A DNA stretch of 64,000 bases, taken from positions 1 to 64,000 of the forward strand of contig JAODBO010000083.1 of assembly GCA_025464005.1 (NCBI GenBank), read 5' to 3'. Positions 9,890 to 18,511 of this stretch are shown here, one piece after another. Numbering within the stretch: the first letter of the stretch is position 1; every line of letters begins with the position of its first letter. The notes below the pieces were generated by a model. That model worked only from the letters and a program-made list of their open reading frames with translations, was not told the origin of the DNA and ran no database searches. The position numbers and the translations under genes are program-made. Source of the stretch: Acidimicrobiaceae bacterium (GTDB taxonomy: Bacteria; Actinomycetota; Acidimicrobiia; Acidimicrobiales; Bog-793).

Positions 9890-11415
9890 GGCGCACGCTC
9901 GATCATGCGCTCGAGCGCGGTGCCGATCGTCACGAGATCCTGCTCTCGCCCGGGCGGCGCGGCGAGCTGGAGGCCGACGGGCAGGCCGCCCGCGCCCACG
10001 CCGCACGGCATCGAAACGGCCGGCGCGCCAATCAAGCTCCAGACGATCGTGTTTCGCGATAGTCGCAGCAGGTACCGCTCGTAGTCGGCATGGGGCGGCG
10101 CGACCACCGGCGCCGTCGGCGTGACGACCACGTCACAGTCGAGGAAGCTCGCGAGCGTGCGCTTGCTCAGGATGAGCCGTTGGCGCTGGGCGTCCAGGTA
10201 GTCCGCGGCGGAGATGGTCAGCCCCGCGACGAGCTGATCGCGCACCTCGGGGATGCAGCGATCGAGGTCCGTCCCCAGCGACCGGTGGAACGCCGAGGCC
10301 TCGCTCCGGCTGATGAGCAGCCCGAGCGCGTTCGAGATCTCGAGGTCTTCGATCGTCGGACCGGCAAGCTCGATGATTTGGCACCCCAGCCTCTCCAGCA
10401 CGGCCAGGGCAGACTCGCAGACCGCAGCCACATCGGGATCGGCGTCATCGAAGACTGCGGGGACGATGCCGACCGCGACCCCGCTCGCTTTCGGCATCCC
10501 TGAGGCATCGAGAAACGATGTGCCGGCGAGGACGTCAAGCAGCACCGCGGCGTCCTCGACGGTCCTCGTGATCGGGCCGATGTGGTCGATCGTCCAGGAA
10601 AGCGGGACAATCCCGGCCGTCGGCACCCGCCCGAAGGTTGGCTTGAAGCCAACGACGCCGCAGCAGTGAGCGGGCACGCGCAGCGACGCTCGCGTGTCGG
10701 TTCCGAGCGACGCGAGCCCCACTCCTGTCGCGACCGCGATGGCCGAGCCGCCGCTAGAACCACCGGCGATCCTCGTGGGATCGTGCGGGTTGCGGCACTG
10801 CGGCGTGGTCACGCCGAGCGCGAACTCGTGGGTCGCGACCTTCGCGAGCACGAGCGCACCCGCGGCCCGAAGTCGCGCGACCGCGACGGAGTCCCCGGGC
10901 GCTTCGTCCTCGTAGGCGAGTGAGCCCGCCCGGGTTGGAAGCCCACAGACGTCGATGACGTCCTTCACCGTCACCGGGATCCCGTGCAGCGGCCCGCGCC
11001 GTCGGCCAGCCGCGCGCTCGCCGTCGAGCCGGTCCGCCTCCTCGCGCACCGCCTGCTCGTCTATCGCGACCACCGTCCCGAGCGCGGTCGTGCTCGCAGC
11101 GACGACGAGGGCGGCCTCGACCAGGTCGCGGGTCGTCGTCCGTCCCTCGGCGAGCTGTACGAGGGCCTCGGTGAGCGTCGGTCCCTTCGCGAGCACCGGC
11201 GTCGGAGCGACTCGCCCGGCATCGACCCACTTCTGGCGTAGGGGGTGCGCGACGGCGGACCTTGCTGCGCTATCGCGTGGGCGCGGTCCGGGGGGCTCCG
11301 CCACTCGTAGGTCGAGTGGCGGAGCGAGGCGCGGGAAGGGCAACTCGAGCCCGTGGAGCGCGCGCTCGGCATCGTCGAACGAGCGCCCGGCGAGGCTGTC
11401 GGTGCGCCCGGTCAC
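9886..11415 (-). CDS. amidase-signature hydrolase, AtzE-like
   Basis: A 509-residue amidase of the Ser-cisSer-Lys class. The catalytic lysine lies in IPVTVKDVID, the cis-serine in GGSSGGSAIAVATG and the nucleophile in GTDTRASLRVPA, where most relatives have DTGGS; the serine itself is kept. The start is the GTG overlapping the stop of the isochorismatase gene (GTGA). The first 80 or so residues are a proline-rich extension before the amidase fold; LELPFPRLAPPLDL in it faintly recalls the DUF4089/AtzG partner peptide, but this is speculative. With a triuret/biuret-type hydrolase upstream and AtzH downstream, the likely substrate is an acylurea such as 1-carboxybiuret. Aspartyl/glutamyl-tRNA amidotransferase is unlikely because no GatB/C is present. 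Confidence 0.75.
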   Translation of the reverse strand: MTGRTDSLAGRSFDDAERALHGLELPFPRLAPPLDLRVAEPPGPRPRDSAARSAVAHPLRQKWVDAGRVAPTPVLAKGPTLTEALVQLAEGRTTTRDLVEAALVVAASTTALGTVVAIDEQAVREEADRLDGERAAGRRRGPLHGIPVTVKDVIDVCGLPTRAGSLAYEDEAPGDSVAVARLRAAGALVLAKVATHEFALGVTTPQCRNPHDPTRIAGGSSGGSAIAVATGVGLASLGTDTRASLRVPAHCCGVVGFKPTFGRVPTAGIVPLSWTIDHIGPITRTVEDAAVLLDVLAGTSFLDASGMPKASGVAVGIVPAVFDDADPDVAAVCESALAVLERLGCQIIELAGPTIEDLEISNALGLLISRSEASAFHRSLGTDLDRCIPEVRDQLVAGLTISAADYLDAQRQRLILSKRTLASFLDCDVVVTPTAPVVAPPHADYERYLLRLSRNTIVWSLIGAPAVSMPCGVGAGGLPVGLQLAAPPGREQDLVTIGTALERMIERAP

Positions 11416-12137
11416 CGCGAGGTCGACCCGACGAGTACCGCGATCACCTCGAGCAGCGCCTCGGAGGGGGCGATCGCGCCGAACACGCCTCCCTGCATCG
11501 TCACCATCTTCAGCGCTGCCTCGTAGTTGCCCGGATCCGTCGCACCGGTGCAGTCCGTCAGGAGCAAGCACTCATAACCACGGTCGTTGGCGTCGCGCAT
11601 CGTCGTGTGCACACAGACGTCCGTGGTGATGCCGGTGAGGACGATATGGGTGATGCCACGTACGCGGAGCAGGAGGTCGAGATCGGTCGCGTAGAACGCC
11701 CCCTTACCGGGCTTATCGACGACGAGCTCCCCCTCGATGGGCGCGACCTCGTCCACGATCTCCCAGCCGGGCTCGCCACGGACGAGGATGCGTCCCGTCG
11801 GCCCCGAGTCGCCAATTCCGGCACCGATACGCTTCGATCGCCAGAGTTTGTTCGCGGGGCAGTCCGCGAGGTCCGGGCGATGGCCCTCACGCGTGTGGAT
11901 GACTGTGCCGCCCCAGGCGCGGAAAGCGTCGAGAACCCGCGCCGTCGGCGCGAGACCGGCGCGCGTCAGCTTGAGGTCGTAGCCCATGCGGTCGACATAA
12001 CCACCAGGACCGCAGAAGTCAACCTGCCAGTCGATACAGATGAGCGCGGTCCGCTCGGGCACGAGCGCGCCGTCAAAGGGCCACGGGTAGGGGTCCGCAA
12101 CGACACGTGGGCCGCCGGCGGTGTGTTCGATCGTCAT
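11412..12137 (-). CDS. isochorismatase-family cysteine hydrolase, triuret/biuret hydrolase-like
   Basis: A 241-residue enzyme starting at the ATG that overlaps the previous stop (ATGA). The catalytic triad is complete: Asp in ALICIDWQVDFCG, Lys in VVDKPGKGAFYATD and Cys in TDVCVHTTMRDAND. The opening PYPWPFDGAL, then GGYVDRMGYDLKLTRAG and the late KMVTMQGGVFGA, resemble triuret hydrolase (TrtA) and biuret hydrolase sequences as I remember them, more than nicotinamidase or isochorismatase. The assignment to that subfamily is from memory and needs a search. In the operon it would take the first hydrolytic step on the imported compound, followed by the amidase. Confidence 0.75.
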   Translation of the reverse strand: MTIEHTAGGPRVVADPYPWPFDGALVPERTALICIDWQVDFCGPGGYVDRMGYDLKLTRAGLAPTARVLDAFRAWGGTVIHTREGHRPDLADCPANKLWRSKRIGAGIGDSGPTGRILVRGEPGWEIVDEVAPIEGELVVDKPGKGAFYATDLDLLLRVRGITHIVLTGITTDVCVHTTMRDANDRGYECLLLTDCTGATDPGNYEAALKMVTMQGGVFGAIAPSEALLEVIAVLVGSTSR

Positions 12138-12796
12138 GATGTGCTCCTCGCTGCAAGGCCGCCGTTCAGAGCGGCGACGACGTCGGCGGTGTCGGCGAAG
12201 GCTCCGAAGATCCCTCCCGAGAAACGGACCATCTCGCACGCGGCGAACGCGAGCATCGGGTCGAGTGATGTGGAGGCATCCGCTACGAGCAGGCATTCGT
12301 AGCCGCGGTCGTTCGCCGACCGCATCGTCGAGTGCACCGGTCCCTCGAGCCCCCATCCGGCGAGCACGAGGTCGGTGCAGCCGCGCTCCCTGAGCACATC
12401 GTCGAGACCGCTCGCGTAGAATCCGTCCGTCGCGCCCGCCTCGAGCACGACGTGGGCCCCTAGGCCGGCGGGGGGTGGATCCCGGGGAGACGGGCCGGCG
12501 CTCACCGGCTCCACGACGTCGCGGGTGCCGGCATGCACCGCTCGACGAGCTGCCCGAGAGCTCGTCGTCGCCGTGACGGCGACGACGAGCCCTCCCCGAG
12601 CTTCGAGCGCGGCGGCCAGCCGAACGAGCCGGGCGTCGCTCCCCTCGCTCTCCGGGCGCTCCGCCCGCCACCTCCCATCCAGGCAGGCGACTAGGGCGGT
12701 ACGCCGCGGGTCGAGCGTCCCGTGATAGGGCCACGGATAGGGATTGGCCGAAGCGATCGCCGGCATCTGCCCGACCTCAGCCGTCGTGACGTTCAC
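12134..12796 (-). CDS. isochorismatase-like protein lacking the catalytic triad
   Basis: A 220-residue tandem paralogue of the next gene. The two share PYPWPY/F near the start, an HS/TTMR stretch and the block ANDRGYECLL. However, the Lys position reads VVLEAGATDGFYAS and the catalytic Cys position reads GLEGPVHSTMR, so Lys and Cys are both gone. The first Asp also sits in an altered context (ACLDGRWR). It should therefore not hydrolyse amides by the family mechanism. The GTG start shares its G with the TAG stop of the binding-protein gene, and the stop overlaps the active paralogue as ATGA. A structural or regulatory partner of the active enzyme is the simplest idea. Confidence 0.7.
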   Translation of the reverse strand: MNVTTAEVGQMPAIASANPYPWPYHGTLDPRRTALVACLDGRWRAERPESEGSDARLVRLAAALEARGGLVVAVTATTSSRAARRAVHAGTRDVVEPVSAGPSPRDPPPAGLGAHVVLEAGATDGFYASGLDDVLRERGCTDLVLAGWGLEGPVHSTMRSANDRGYECLLVADASTSLDPMLAFAACEMVRFSGGIFGAFADTADVVAALNGGLAARSTS

Positions 12797-13977
12797 TACG
12801 AGGCCACAACTCCCTTCACGAAGCAGGTGAACTGGTTGATCTGGGCCGGCGTGGCTGTCTTGCCGGCGGGGACCAGCACCTTGCCACTATTGCAGTAGAT
12901 CGGTCCCTTGAAGATGGAGGTGCCGGACTTCAGCTTGGCCTCGGCGGCGAGGATCTTGGCTTGCGTCGACTTCGTCACGGAGCTCCCGAACGGTGCGAGC
13001 GTGAGGGGGTTGTCCCCGGACTTGAACGTCCCAATGAAGTTGCCGTTGTACTGCGAGCCGGTGAACTTGCCCGCCTGCGCCGTCTTGATGATGTTCTCGT
13101 AGAGAGGCGCCCAGTCCCAGACCGATCCGGTCAGCCAGCCGCTCGGGTCCAGTGTCTCGGCCGCGTAGTGGTAGCCGACGACGAAGGCATGGGCCGCCTT
13201 CGCGGCCTCGATGACCGTCGACTGGCAGTCCTGGTGCTGGGTCAGTACGTCCGCGCCTTGCGATAGGAGCGCGGCTGCGGCCGACTTCTGCTTGAGCGGA
13301 TCGCACCATGCGGACGTGGCGACCGTGTAAGTCTTGGCCTTCGGGTTGACCGACAGGGCGCCGAGCTCGAACGCGTCGACGTTGTCCACCGTCTGGGGGA
13401 TCGGAAAGGCGTAGACGAAGCCGAGCTTGTTGGTCTTTGTGATCGCTCCGGCCGCCATGCCACCGAGGGAAACCGGGTCGTAGGCCTCGCCGAAGTAGGT
13501 CCCGACATTTGCGGGGAACTTCCCTCCGGTATAGGTTCCGCCTTGGTGCAGGACGAGCACCTTCGGATGGGACTTCGCGAACGCGTAGGCGTAGGACTGG
13601 TACCCGTAACTCGTAGCGAAGATGATCTTCGCCCCCTCATTGACCATCTGCTGCATGACCGTCGTCACCTGCTGGGTTTCGGGCACGTTGGCGGCGAGCA
13701 GCGTAGTCACGCCGAGGTCCTTCTTGACCCTGAGGCTCGCCGCGTAGACCGCCTGGTTGTAGCCCTCGTCGGACTCCTCGCCGACCATGATGAATCCGAC
13801 CGTCTTCGCGCCGGCCCACGGTTCGGCGCTCGCGTGCGACGTCGCACGCGAGCTCGTCGCCGACGCCGCGCCGCTGCCCAGGCCTGCGACGCCCAGGGCT
13901 GCGACGGCTAGCGAGGCCGCTCCGATCGAGATTCGCAGGCGCGCCGATCCGCGCGCCGATCTCAGCTTGTGCTGCAT
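12796..13977 (-). CDS. BMP-family ABC transporter substrate-binding protein
   Basis: A 393-residue secreted protein with start ATG after AAGGAGG. The signal peptide runs to about residue 40 (ALGVAGLGSGAASA) and has no lipobox cysteine, unlike most lipoproteins of this family. The mature part begins with KTVGFIMVGEESDEGYNQA, the family hallmark DxGYN region, and continues with ANVPETQQVTTVMQQMVNEGAKIIFATSYGY and LTQHQDC, all typical of BMP (PnrA/Med-like) proteins. The ORF-track start lies far upstream in permease sequence and is wrong. BMP importers are best known for nucleosides, but relatives import other nitrogen compounds. Here it sits between the permeases and the hydrolases. Confidence 0.85.
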   Translation of the reverse strand: MQHKLRSARGSARLRISIGAASLAVAALGVAGLGSGAASATSSRATSHASAEPWAGAKTVGFIMVGEESDEGYNQAVYAASLRVKKDLGVTTLLAANVPETQQVTTVMQQMVNEGAKIIFATSYGYQSYAYAFAKSHPKVLVLHQGGTYTGGKFPANVGTYFGEAYDPVSLGGMAAGAITKTNKLGFVYAFPIPQTVDNVDAFELGALSVNPKAKTYTVATSAWCDPLKQKSAAAALLSQGADVLTQHQDCQSTVIEAAKAAHAFVVGYHYAAETLDPSGWLTGSVWDWAPLYENIIKTAQAGKFTGSQYNGNFIGTFKSGDNPLTLAPFGSSVTKSTQAKILAAEAKLKSGTSIFKGPIYCNSGKVLVPAGKTATPAQINQFTCFVKGVVAS

Positions 13978-14057
13978 TCGATGTTCCTCCTTGTAGTGGC
14001 CGAACGTTGCAGTTACTTGCGTTTCTTGCTTCATCCCCCCGGATGAGACCGTCCGAT

Positions 14058-14969
14058 TCAGCTCGTGTTCGTGAGCGCCCGAGCGAGACCCTCGGGCGCG
14101 CGCGATCTCCCGCCACGGGCGAACACCACCAGCGCGACAAGCGAGACGAGGTAAGGCAGCGTGTCGAGGAGGTATTGGTTGACGGCGACACCATGGGCCT
14201 GCAGCACGGCTGCTGCCGCGAGTGCCACCCCGAACACGTACGAGCCGAGCAGAACGAGGATCGGCCTCCACGCGGCGAAGAGTACGACCGCGACGGCGAT
14301 GAACCCGTAGCCGTTCGTCATGTCGTCGAACCAGCTGTCGACGTATCCGACGGACAGCTGGGCGCCGCCGATCCCCGCGAGTCCCGCTCCGAAGGTGACC
14401 GCTGCGATCTGGACGAGATCGGGACGGCGGCCCGCGACCGAGACGACCTCGGGACGCTCGCCCGTCGCCCGCAGCACGAGGCCGGCCCGGGTCCGGTACA
14501 AGGCCCACCACACGAGAGGAACGAGGACGTAGCTCGCGTAGACGAGCGGGTCGTGGCGGAAGAGGATGGGCCCGATCCATGGGATCGAGCCGAGGCCTGG
14601 CACCGTGACGATGGGGAGCGCGGTGACGGTCTTACTGACGTACGCGGTGCCCAGCACCGAGGTCAGCCCGATCGCGAGGAACCAGAGGACCAGCCCGCTC
14701 GCGAGCTGGTCGGCTCGCTGTTTGACGACGAGCCACGAGTGGAGGAAGCCCACTGCTGCCCCCCCGAAGAGGCCGGCCACGACGCCAAGCCACGCCGACC
14801 CGGTTGCGGCGCCGGCCGCGTAGGCCGCGAGCGCCCCGGCGAGCATGCAGCCCTCCGTCCCGAGGTTGACGATGCCCGCTCGCTCGCCGATCAGCTCTCC
14901 GAGCGCCGGGAAGAGGATGATCGTGCCGCCCTCGACGCCGGTCGTCAGAGCTTGCTCGAACCCATTCAT
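14058..14969 (-). CDS. BMP-type ABC transporter permease, second subunit
   Basis: A 303-residue membrane protein starting at ATG (MNGFEQALTTGVEGG). It has about eight hydrophobic segments and the conserved ERAGIVNLGTEGCMLAGALAA region near the N-terminus, typical of BPD_transp_2/NupQ-like permeases, plus the coupling region RATGERPEVVSVAGRRPDLVQI. It starts 17 bases after the stop of the first permease. The ORF-track start far upstream reads the other permease out of frame. It forms the channel with its partner in the inner membrane. Confidence 0.85.
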   Translation of the reverse strand: MNGFEQALTTGVEGGTIILFPALGELIGERAGIVNLGTEGCMLAGALAAYAAGAATGSAWLGVVAGLFGGAAVGFLHSWLVVKQRADQLASGLVLWFLAIGLTSVLGTAYVSKTVTALPIVTVPGLGSIPWIGPILFRHDPLVYASYVLVPLVWWALYRTRAGLVLRATGERPEVVSVAGRRPDLVQIAAVTFGAGLAGIGGAQLSVGYVDSWFDDMTNGYGFIAVAVVLFAAWRPILVLLGSYVFGVALAAAAVLQAHGVAVNQYLLDTLPYLVSLVALVVFARGGRSRAPEGLARALTNTS

Positions 14970-14986
14970 CTCGACCGTCCGTTCAT

Positions 14987-16105
14987 CTAGAAGGCCCGCT
15001 TGCGGTAGGCGGAGAGCGCCAGCGGTGCGGCGACGATCAGCGCCAGGAGGACGTCGATGACGTTCCCGTCGAGCCCGTAGTTCAACTGCAACCCCGGGGC
15101 GCCGACTGCGACGGCGGAGAACGCCAGCGCGGCGAGCACGACCTTCAGCGGATCGTGGCGGCCGAGGAACGCGGCGAGGAACGCTACGTAGCCGTAGGTT
15201 GCCGTACCGCCGGGGAGGAGCTGGATCTGGGTGCCGGCGAGATAGAGCATGCCCCCCAGCCCCGCGAGGCCCCCGCCGACCGCCATCGACGAGACCATCA
15301 GCCGCTTCACCGGTAGGCCGGCTCGCCGCGCCGCCTCCTGGTTCCCCCCGACGACGCGCAATGCGAAACCCCAGCCCGTTCGCTTCACAAGAAGGTAGAC
15401 GCCGAGGGCCACGACGAGAGCGACGATGACCCCGAGATTGATCGAGCTGCCGAACAACCGGGGGAGGACCTCGGTCGCCACGAGCGGCCGGCTCTCGGGC
15501 TGGCCGCCCCCTGTCGGGTCCTTCCACGGTTGGTACAGCAGGTAGAGCATGACGTCGTTGGCGATGAAGTTCATGAGCAATGTCGTGACGGCCTCGTTGG
15601 CACTCACCGCGACCCTGAGCAGCCCGGCGATCCCGCCCCACAGCGCTCCCGCCGCCGTCCCGGCCAGCGCCATGAGGAGCCAGCCGAGGGGCCCCGGGAC
15701 ACTGCGTCCGAGGTCCACGCCGACGCCGGTGGCCGCGACGGCTCCGATGATCAGCTGGCCCTCGCCGCCCACGTTCACGAGCCCTGCTCGTGCGGGGACC
15801 GAGACGGCGAGAGCCGCGAGGACGATCGGCACTGCACGCAGCAGTACCTCCGGGAGCGAGCCCGGGCTGAACAGCGCCGAGTGGACGATGGAGTCGTAGA
15901 CGCCGATCGGGTTCGCCTTCTGCGTGCCCACCACCGCAGCGAACAAGCCGAGGCACACGAGGTAGACGCCGACGGCGGCGCCGAGCCGCTTCCAGCCCGG
16001 GAACCGGCCGAATGCCTCGAGCATGGAGCCGGCAGCGCGCCAGCTCGGCCCGTCGGGCGGCGACTGGCCGGGAGGAGGCGATACGTCCTCAGTCGCTGTC
16101 GTCAT
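14987..16105 (-). CDS. BMP-type ABC transporter permease, first subunit
   Basis: A 372-residue membrane protein with a proline-rich cytoplasmic N-terminus and about nine membrane segments. The motif VPARAGLVNVGGEGQLIIGAV matches the permease family (NupP-like), as does the loop GGNQEAARRAGLPVKRLMV, the likely contact with the ATPase. It lies 13 bases after the ATPase gene. With the second permease it makes the heterodimeric channel of the importer. Confidence 0.85.
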   Translation of the reverse strand: MTTATEDVSPPPGQSPPDGPSWRAAGSMLEAFGRFPGWKRLGAAVGVYLVCLGLFAAVVGTQKANPIGVYDSIVHSALFSPGSLPEVLLRAVPIVLAALAVSVPARAGLVNVGGEGQLIIGAVAATGVGVDLGRSVPGPLGWLLMALAGTAAGALWGGIAGLLRVAVSANEAVTTLLMNFIANDVMLYLLYQPWKDPTGGGQPESRPLVATEVLPRLFGSSINLGVIVALVVALGVYLLVKRTGWGFALRVVGGNQEAARRAGLPVKRLMVSSMAVGGGLAGLGGMLYLAGTQIQLLPGGTATYGYVAFLAAFLGRHDPLKVVLAALAFSAVAVGAPGLQLNYGLDGNVIDVLLALIVAAPLALSAYRKRAF

Positions 16106-16118
16106 ATGTAAACCACCG

Positions 16119-17684
16119 TCACGCGACGTCCGCCGTCATGAGATGACCGAGGGACTGGCGATCAGCACTGCCGGCCGCCACTACCCCGGTGCAGTGACCG
16201 TGGGCGAGCACGGCGATGCGGTCCGAAAGCGACAGCAGCTCGTCGAGGTCCTCCGACACGAGCAGCACCGCCGAGCCGGCAGCGCGCGCGGCGAGCAGGA
16301 GCGCCCGCGTCGTCTCGGTCGTCAGCACATCGAGCCCACGTGTCGGGTAGGAGACCACGATCACTGAGGCGAAGTCTCCAAAGGCGAGACTCAGCAAGAC
16401 CCGTTGAATATTGCCTCCCGAGAGCAGCCCGAGACGGCGATCCGGCGCCGCGATCTTCAATCCCGCGCGCTCTGCGTCCGCGCGGACCTTCTTCGCGGCA
16501 CCGCGCACGTCGAAGTGCAACCCGCGACGCTTCGAGGTCATCGCCTCCCAGAGCGCGGCGTGCTCCGCGACCGACAGCCCGGGGACGACGAACTCGCGCA
16601 GTGGATCCCCCGCGACGGACACGACGCCGGCCGCGCGGAACGACTTCGGGTCTCCGCCCGCCATGGGCTCGCCGTTGACGCGCACTTCCCCTCGATCGGC
16701 CTTCGCCGCGCCGACGGCAACGTCCGCCAGCTCTCGCTGGCCGCTGCCCGCGACGCCTGCGATGCCGAGAATCTCACCGGCGTGGACGGTGAGATCGAGG
16801 CCTCGCAGGCCGGATCCCTCGCCGATCCCGGCCAGCGCGACGCCACGGAGCTCGAGCACCGGAGAGCTGTCGGGGGTCTCGGCGCCGTCGTTGTGCACGG
16901 GCTCTACGCTCTCGCCGACCATCGCGGTCACGAGATCGGCGCTCGAGATGTCCGCTGTGGGCACATCTCTCAAGACGACCTTGCCGGCTCGCAGCACCGT
17001 GACTCGGTCCGCGATCTCACGCACCTCTCGCATCTTGTGGGTGATGATGACGATCCCGGCCCCTTCGGAGCGCAGCTGGCGCACGACGTCGAAGAGGCCG
17101 TCGACCTCCTGGGGCGTGAGCACGCTCGTCGGCTCGTCGAGGATAAGGACCTTCGCGCCGGCGAGGAGTACCTTGAGCAGCTCGACGCGCTGCCACTCCC
17201 CGATCGACAGGTCCGCCACCTTCGCGGTCGGGTCCACGGCGAGCCGGTAGCGCTCTGAGGCCTCGCTGACCAGCCTTTGCACATGGCGTGGCCGCAGGAC
17301 CCTGCCTGTGTCTCGCAAGTGCAGTGCAACGTTCTCCCACACCGTGAACGCCGGCACGAGCCGCAGGTCCTGGAACACCATGCCGAGGCCGAGGTCCCTC
17401 GCCGCGAGTGGAGAGGTGACCGACGCGACGCGCCCTTCGATCTCGATCTCGCCGGCGTCCGGCTTGTACACGCCGTAGAGCATCTTGACGAGGGTGCTCT
17501 TGCCGGCGCCGTTCTCGCCGAGAAGCGCATGGACCTCGCCCGATCGCACGGTGAACTCGACCGCGTCGTTCGCCCGGAGCGGGCCGAAGACCTTGGTGAG
17601 GCCACGGACCGCGAGCAGCGGCTCGCCATGTCGACGCGGCTCGTCGGCGCGAACGGCGCCGGCGAGCTCGGCCAGGCCGGTCAC
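16119..17684 (-). CDS. BMP-type ABC transporter ATPase with two nucleotide-binding domains
   Basis: A 521-residue tandem ATPase. The first domain is canonical: Walker [12 protein letters not shown] near residue 60, signature [12 protein letters not shown] and Walker [12 protein letters not shown]. The second has a degenerate Walker A ([13 protein letters not shown]) with signature [11 protein letters not shown] and [13 protein letters not shown] in the Walker B place, the usual pattern in RbsA/NupO-type proteins where only one site fully works. The start is one of two neighbouring GTG codons; the second overlaps the stop of the GntR gene as GTGA, so translation is probably coupled. Confidence 0.85.
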   Translation of the reverse strand: MTGLAELAGAVRADEPRRHGEPLLAVRGLTKVFGPLRANDAVEFTVRSGEVHALLGENGAGKSTLVKMLYGVYKPDAGEIEIEGRVASVTSPLAARDLGLGMVFQDLRLVPAFTVWENVALHLRDTGRVLRPRHVQRLVSEASERYRLAVDPTAKVADLSIGEWQRVELLKVLLAGAKVLILDEPTSVLTPQEVDGLFDVVRQLRSEGAGIVIITHKMREVREIADRVTVLRAGKVVLRDVPTADISSADLVTAMVGESVEPVHNDGAETPDSSPVLELRGVALAGIGEGSGLRGLDLTVHAGEILGIAGVAGSGQRELADVAVGAAKADRGEVRVNGEPMAGGDPKSFRAAGVVSVAGDPLREFVVPGLSVAEHAALWEAMTSKRRGLHFDVRGAAKKVRADAERAGLKIAAPDRRLGLLSGGNIQRVLLSLAFGDFASVIVVSYPTRGLDVLTTETTRALLLAARAAGSAVLLVSEDLDELLSLSDRIAVLAHGHCTGVVAAGSADRQSLGHLMTADVA

Positions 17685-18406
17685 CACGAGGTGTCCCGCT
17701 CGCCGATCGACAACATGCGCTCGAGCACTTGCGCGACCGCGACCTCGACGACCGACTGCGATTCGCCGATGTGGCGGTCGAGAAGCGTCGAGGCGCGGCC
17801 GATCCTCTTCGCGAGTACCTCGCCGAGGATCTCGAGATGCTGCTCGATCGTGGCCGAGATACGACCAGGGGTGATGAAGTCGTGTGTGCGCACCGGCCGA
17901 ATGCGCTCGCTCACCGAACGCAGCTCCTCGGCGAGCTGCCGATTTCCCGCGGACTCGGCCAGTCGCCTATGGAAGTCCTCGTCGAGATGGACGAACTCGG
18001 CGTCGAGCTCGCCAGAGTCGCGGTCGAGCACGATCCATTCCTCCCGGAGCTCCTCGAGAGCGGTGCGATCGTGCCCGCTCGTCGAGCGGGCACGGCGAAG
18101 AGCGAACAGTTCGAGGGCTCGACGCACCTCGTAGAGCTCGCGCATCGTCTGCGCGCTGGGGTTGGCCGCCTTGAAGCCGCCCTCCGGGTGGCGGTCGAGG
18201 AAGCGCTCCGCGTGGAGACGCAGCAGCGCCTCGCGCACCGGCGTGCGGGACATTCCGAGGCGCTCGGCTAAGCGTTCCTCGCGCAAACGGACACCGACGG
18301 GCACCTCGCCGAGGAGCACGAGTGTCTTCAACTCCTGGTAAGCCAGCGCGCTGGCTGTATACGTCTGCGTATACATGCCCGTACTCATCTCTGTACCCAT
18401 GAGCAC
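17681..18406 (-). CDS. GntR-family regulator, FCD subfamily
   Basis: A 241-residue regulator with an N-terminal winged helix ([24 protein letters not shown], about 41-64) and a C-terminal all-helical FCD effector domain with the metal-binding-type pattern (D/E-x3-HR/FHRRL, EQH, DRHIGES). It is the first gene of the nine-gene uptake/hydrolysis operon and overlaps the ATPase gene. Four in-frame starts are possible (GTG 18406, ATG 18400, 18388, 18376) and no ribosome site decides. A perfect inverted repeat lies inside the first codons and other palindromes flank it, which suggests that it represses its own operon. The effector is presumably the imported compound or a product. Confidence 0.85.
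   Translation of the reverse strand: MLMGTEMSTGMYTQTYTASALAYQELKTLVLLGEVPVGVRLREERLAERLGMSRTPVREALLRLHAERFLDRHPEGGFKAANPSAQTMRELYEVRRALELFALRRARSTSGHDRTALEELREEWIVLDRDSGELDAEFVHLDEDFHRRLAESAGNRQLAEELRSVSERIRPVRTHDFITPGRISATIEQHLEILGEVLAKRIGRASTLLDRHIGESQSVVEVAVAQVLERMLSIGERDTSW
18341..18375. promoter_or_regulatory. adjacent palindromes at the start of the GntR gene
   Basis: AGCCAGCGCGCTGGCT (18341-18356) is a perfect 16-base palindrome. It touches TGTATAC-GTCTGC-GTATACA (18356-18375), a perfect 7+6+7 inverted repeat that includes the ATG of the shortest start option. FCD-type GntR proteins bind short AT-containing palindromes of this kind. Binding inside the 5' end of its own gene would allow autorepression. 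The binding itself is inference. Confidence 0.45.
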
Positions 18407-18414
18407 GAGACGGT

Positions 18415-18427
18415 ACGGACGGTCCGT
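18415..18427. promoter_or_regulatory. palindrome upstream of the GntR gene
   Basis: ACGGAC-G-GTCCGT is a perfect 13-base palindrome just upstream of all start options of the GntR gene, within the 105-base gap to the L,D-transpeptidase gene. It could be an operator. It does not share a half-site with the TGTATAC repeat. Confidence 0.3.
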
Positions 18428-18464
18428 TGCGGCGGAGTGTCCGGATGATGAACTGAATATGAAC

Positions 18465-18491
18465 GAGGCCCGCCCGAGTCGGGGCGGCCTC
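18465..18491 (-). terminator. hairpin downstream of the L,D-transpeptidase gene
   Basis: On the minus strand GAGGCCGCCC and GGGCGGGCCTC pair as a GC-rich stem with one bulge around a short loop, about 20 bases after the stop codon. GTTCATATT follows, slightly T-rich. This probably separates the transpeptidase transcript from the GntR operon on the same strand. Confidence 0.45.
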
Positions 18492-18511
18492 AGCGCGCCG
18501 GAGCGCTCCGC

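Noticed and set aside
14058-15956. 632-residue minus-strand ORF
   Set aside because: Only the last 303 residues are a real permease; the upstream part is the other permease read out of frame.
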